From contig JARCOQ010000017.1 of the NCBI GenBank assembly GCA_029207755.1, positions 8,568,945 to 8,632,944 of the forward strand: a stretch of 64,000 bases of DNA. The letters are read 5' to 3'. Below, piece by piece: positions 61,901-64,000 of the stretch (its first letter is position 1; each line of letters begins with the position of its first letter). The notes under the pieces were generated by a model, which did no database searches, was not told where the DNA came from, and was given only the letters and a program-made list of their open reading frames with translations. Made by a program: the position numbers and the translations under genes. This stretch comes from Chamaea fasciata (Eukaryota; Chordata; Aves; Passeriformes; Sylviidae).

Positions 61901-64000
61901 CGCAGGAAAAGCCTGAACAGGCATAAAGTTAAACCTGGGCTGGCATGAATGCTCATGTCCAGGACTGACAGCACAGCCTCGATGACAAGATATCCTTTCA
62001 AGGTGACCTGCAGGGCAGATGCCTCGGGCTGTTTATACTCCTGAGAGCAGCTTTTTCCTGATGGAACTGCACAATAAAAGCAGCAGTACTTGTCTGGATT
62101 TATCATTGTCCAGCCTGTTTCAGACACAAAAGAAAGAGGACTCCTCACTATGGCTCACAGCCCCTGGGATGGGGGTACAGAGCTGCATCAGCCTCCAGCA
62201 CCTATTATCTGTATTATCTCAGGCTAAGGATGAAACCTAGAGAAACAAGACAAAAGTTACGAGATAGGTAAGGAAAAAAAATCGCCTGGGTTAACATTAA
62301 GATTTTCAAATTCCTCTTTTTTTTTTTTTTAAAAATGTGTTAATTCCAAACAAGTTTAAGAAAAATAACTGAGAAAAAATAACAGAATAGACCAATTCTT
62401 TCACACTTCTGAAACCACTATTGTTTAAAAATAACCAAAGTATTCCATCAGCTTTAAAATCTTTCCCCACATGGTTTCTGTGTTTTGTCTTTCTCTCTTT
62501 AAATGAGACAGTCATTTTATCAAAATTTTACTTTCACTGGAAGTTTTCTGTCTTGATCTAACCCATAGGCCAGACAGTGAAAAACAGATGAAAATTCCTG
62601 TCTCATGAATTTTTTGAGCCACATTTACATTTTTTTTTTCTTTCTTTTTTTTTTCTTTTTTGGAAGGAAAGTCAGCCTTGAGACTTTTCAGTGCTTGGAA
62701 CTGGCACAAATAATCGCCTTCTTTCCCGGGAAGTCCTGAATTTCCAGAAGCATTGACTTGCTTCAACAGGCATCACCTGCTATTCCAGTCTGCTTTTCAT
62801 TGATTTTTCTTTAAATACACTATTTCTTTTTTGGCTCAGACCTGTTAATTTAAAAAAAAAAAAAAAAGAGTAGATTGTCTTCATATAAATAAATGTTCCT
62901 CCTCCCCTAGCAGGGCTTCACTACTGGCTCCTCCAGGTGCTCTTTTCCTGCAGACACAGAGTAGACTGAGATGAAAAAGGGGGATGAGCTGGGCTGGGAT
63001 TCCCCTGCATTTCCTGTGATTACCACGGGAAGAGATTGAAAGAAGACAGAGCAGGGGGAGCAGCAGCATTTTCTGGCTGAGCAGTCCACAGCAAAGGGGA
63101 TTCAGTGCCATTTTGATAAAAAGAACTGTCTCATTTAAAGAAAAACCCACCCAAGACAAGGCACCTTCACCACTGATTCTGAAAGCACTCTCTGAGAGGC
63201 AGCTTGGAAATCCCAGTGAGCTCATGATGGGGTTCACACCACAGACCTTCAACCTGGCAGCCTGACCAGAAATATGTCATGACACTGGCTGGAGTCACTG
63301 GGTCTTTTAAAATTAATTTCAACAACAGTATTTCACTTATTCTAAGTCAAAATGAGAAATCAGATTTTTTCACAATGCCTTTTTTTGGTCTGTTGGATCC
63401 ATTTGCTAAGTGGAGCAACCCTTGCAAAGACGCTATTTTCCAAAGCACAGAATTACTCAGCTCTCTTACTGTGAACAAGCAAGTACCACACAGAACAGGA
63501 TACATTAATAAAGAAACACTATGAGCTTATAGCCTACAGTGATTTGAAATAGAAAACTGTATGTGTATGCATACATACAAATGTACAAAAATAATCTCTT
63601 TCAGCTTCCACATTCCTCTTTGACATTCACAAGCTTTTTAATTTCATCACACCTATTCCTATTCAGAACCCCCAGGCATGCAAGGGCTGCATGTGACTGC
63701 AGAAAACCACTCCAGCAGCTCCAGCTGCAGAATCGGGGCCCTTAATGCACAATAACTGCTCCCAGAGTCAGGGCTTCCCAAACCAAGGGCTGCAGAGTCC
63801 AGCTCATGACACTTGCCACTATTTAGTCACCTCTTTCCACTTTGAAGAACCACATTTTTTACTCTTTCTCCTCAGAATCGCAAGGGCTAAAAACACACTT
63901 AAATATAAATATATATTATTTTATATATATATAAATATAAAGGTATAAAATTAGAGTTTATTCCCCTCAATCAGTTTTCTGCTTTTTCCTCACACGTCAT
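55969..64000 (-). other. EYA2: Upstream EYA2 intron or 5' flank
   Basis: 8 kb with no CpG-rich promoter-like block and no recognisable exon, so the EYA2 first exon and promoter probably lie further right. It contains T-runs at 59816-59829 and 62317-62330. A TAAT-rich, conserved-looking stretch lies at about 59.03-59.33 kb. An unexplained interval at 59.87-60.67 kb has long overlapping open frames on both strands. An AT-rich (TATA)n stretch lies at about 63.90-63.95 kb. Confidence 0.6.
59875..60540 (-). other. Long open reading frame of unknown nature (221 codons)
   Basis: This is the longest uninterrupted frame in the window, opposite a 175-codon plus-strand frame at 60140-60667. The peptide has many Cys, Pro and Leu and no domain or signal that I recognise. 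It is marginally longer than expected by chance for 64 kb. It may be non-coding, or a degraded retrotransposed or retroviral-like insertion whose protein I cannot identify. No LTRs or target-site duplications were found by eye. Confidence 0.15.

Overview
The window is nuclear DNA from a vertebrate, most likely a bird. It has long introns with consensus GT/AG splice sites, very few interspersed repeats, and one gene that can be read almost completely from its splice structure. That gene is EYA2 (eyes absent homologue 2), on the minus strand. I reassembled 16 coding exons between about 55.97 kb (start codon) and 6.54 kb (stop codon). All exon phases join without a frameshift and give a 549-residue protein. 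The catalytic residues sit exactly 11 positions after the human EYA2 numbering as I remember it (human 538 aa). The gene spans about 50 kb here, far less than the mammalian locus, which fits a compact avian genome.

Layout from left to right. 1-5.7 kb: T/G-rich on the plus strand. It holds one candidate terminal exon of a plus-strand gene (2311 to about 2495) followed by clustered poly(A) signals. EYA2 normally converges tail-to-tail with ZMYND8, so this may be the ZMYND8 3' end, but I do not recognise the peptide and leave it unnamed. 5.7-6.54 kb: EYA2 3'UTR, with a poly(A) signal at 5722-5727 and a dense G-run motif on the mRNA strand. 6.54-13.9 kb: exons 16 to 11, the C-terminal half of the phosphatase domain. 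19.3-34.0 kb: exons 10 to 7, including the catalytic DxDxT exon at 31.5 kb. 36.0-55.97 kb: exons 6 to 1, encoding the Tyr/Pro/Ser/Gln-rich transactivation region and the N-terminus. 56-64 kb: upstream intron or 5' flank, with no CpG-rich promoter seen. The first non-coding exon and promoter of EYA2 probably lie beyond 64 kb.

EYA2 is a HAD-family protein tyrosine phosphatase and transcriptional co-activator that works with SIX homeodomain proteins and DACH. The N-terminal half supplies activation and the C-terminal EYA domain supplies both phosphatase activity and SIX binding.

The window holds no bacterial-type system, CRISPR array, tRNA, rRNA or recognisable viral or transposon gene. The most interesting points are: a 45-bp in-phase exon that begins with a consensus 5' splice site (recursive-splicing-like); an N-terminal segment resembling EYA1/EYA4 rather than mammalian EYA2; a four-run G-quadruplex motif in the 3'UTR; a palindromic (AC)n(AT)n(GT)n repeat; and several intronic stretches that look like homeodomain-rich enhancers. 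Skews and conservation-like patterns were judged by eye.
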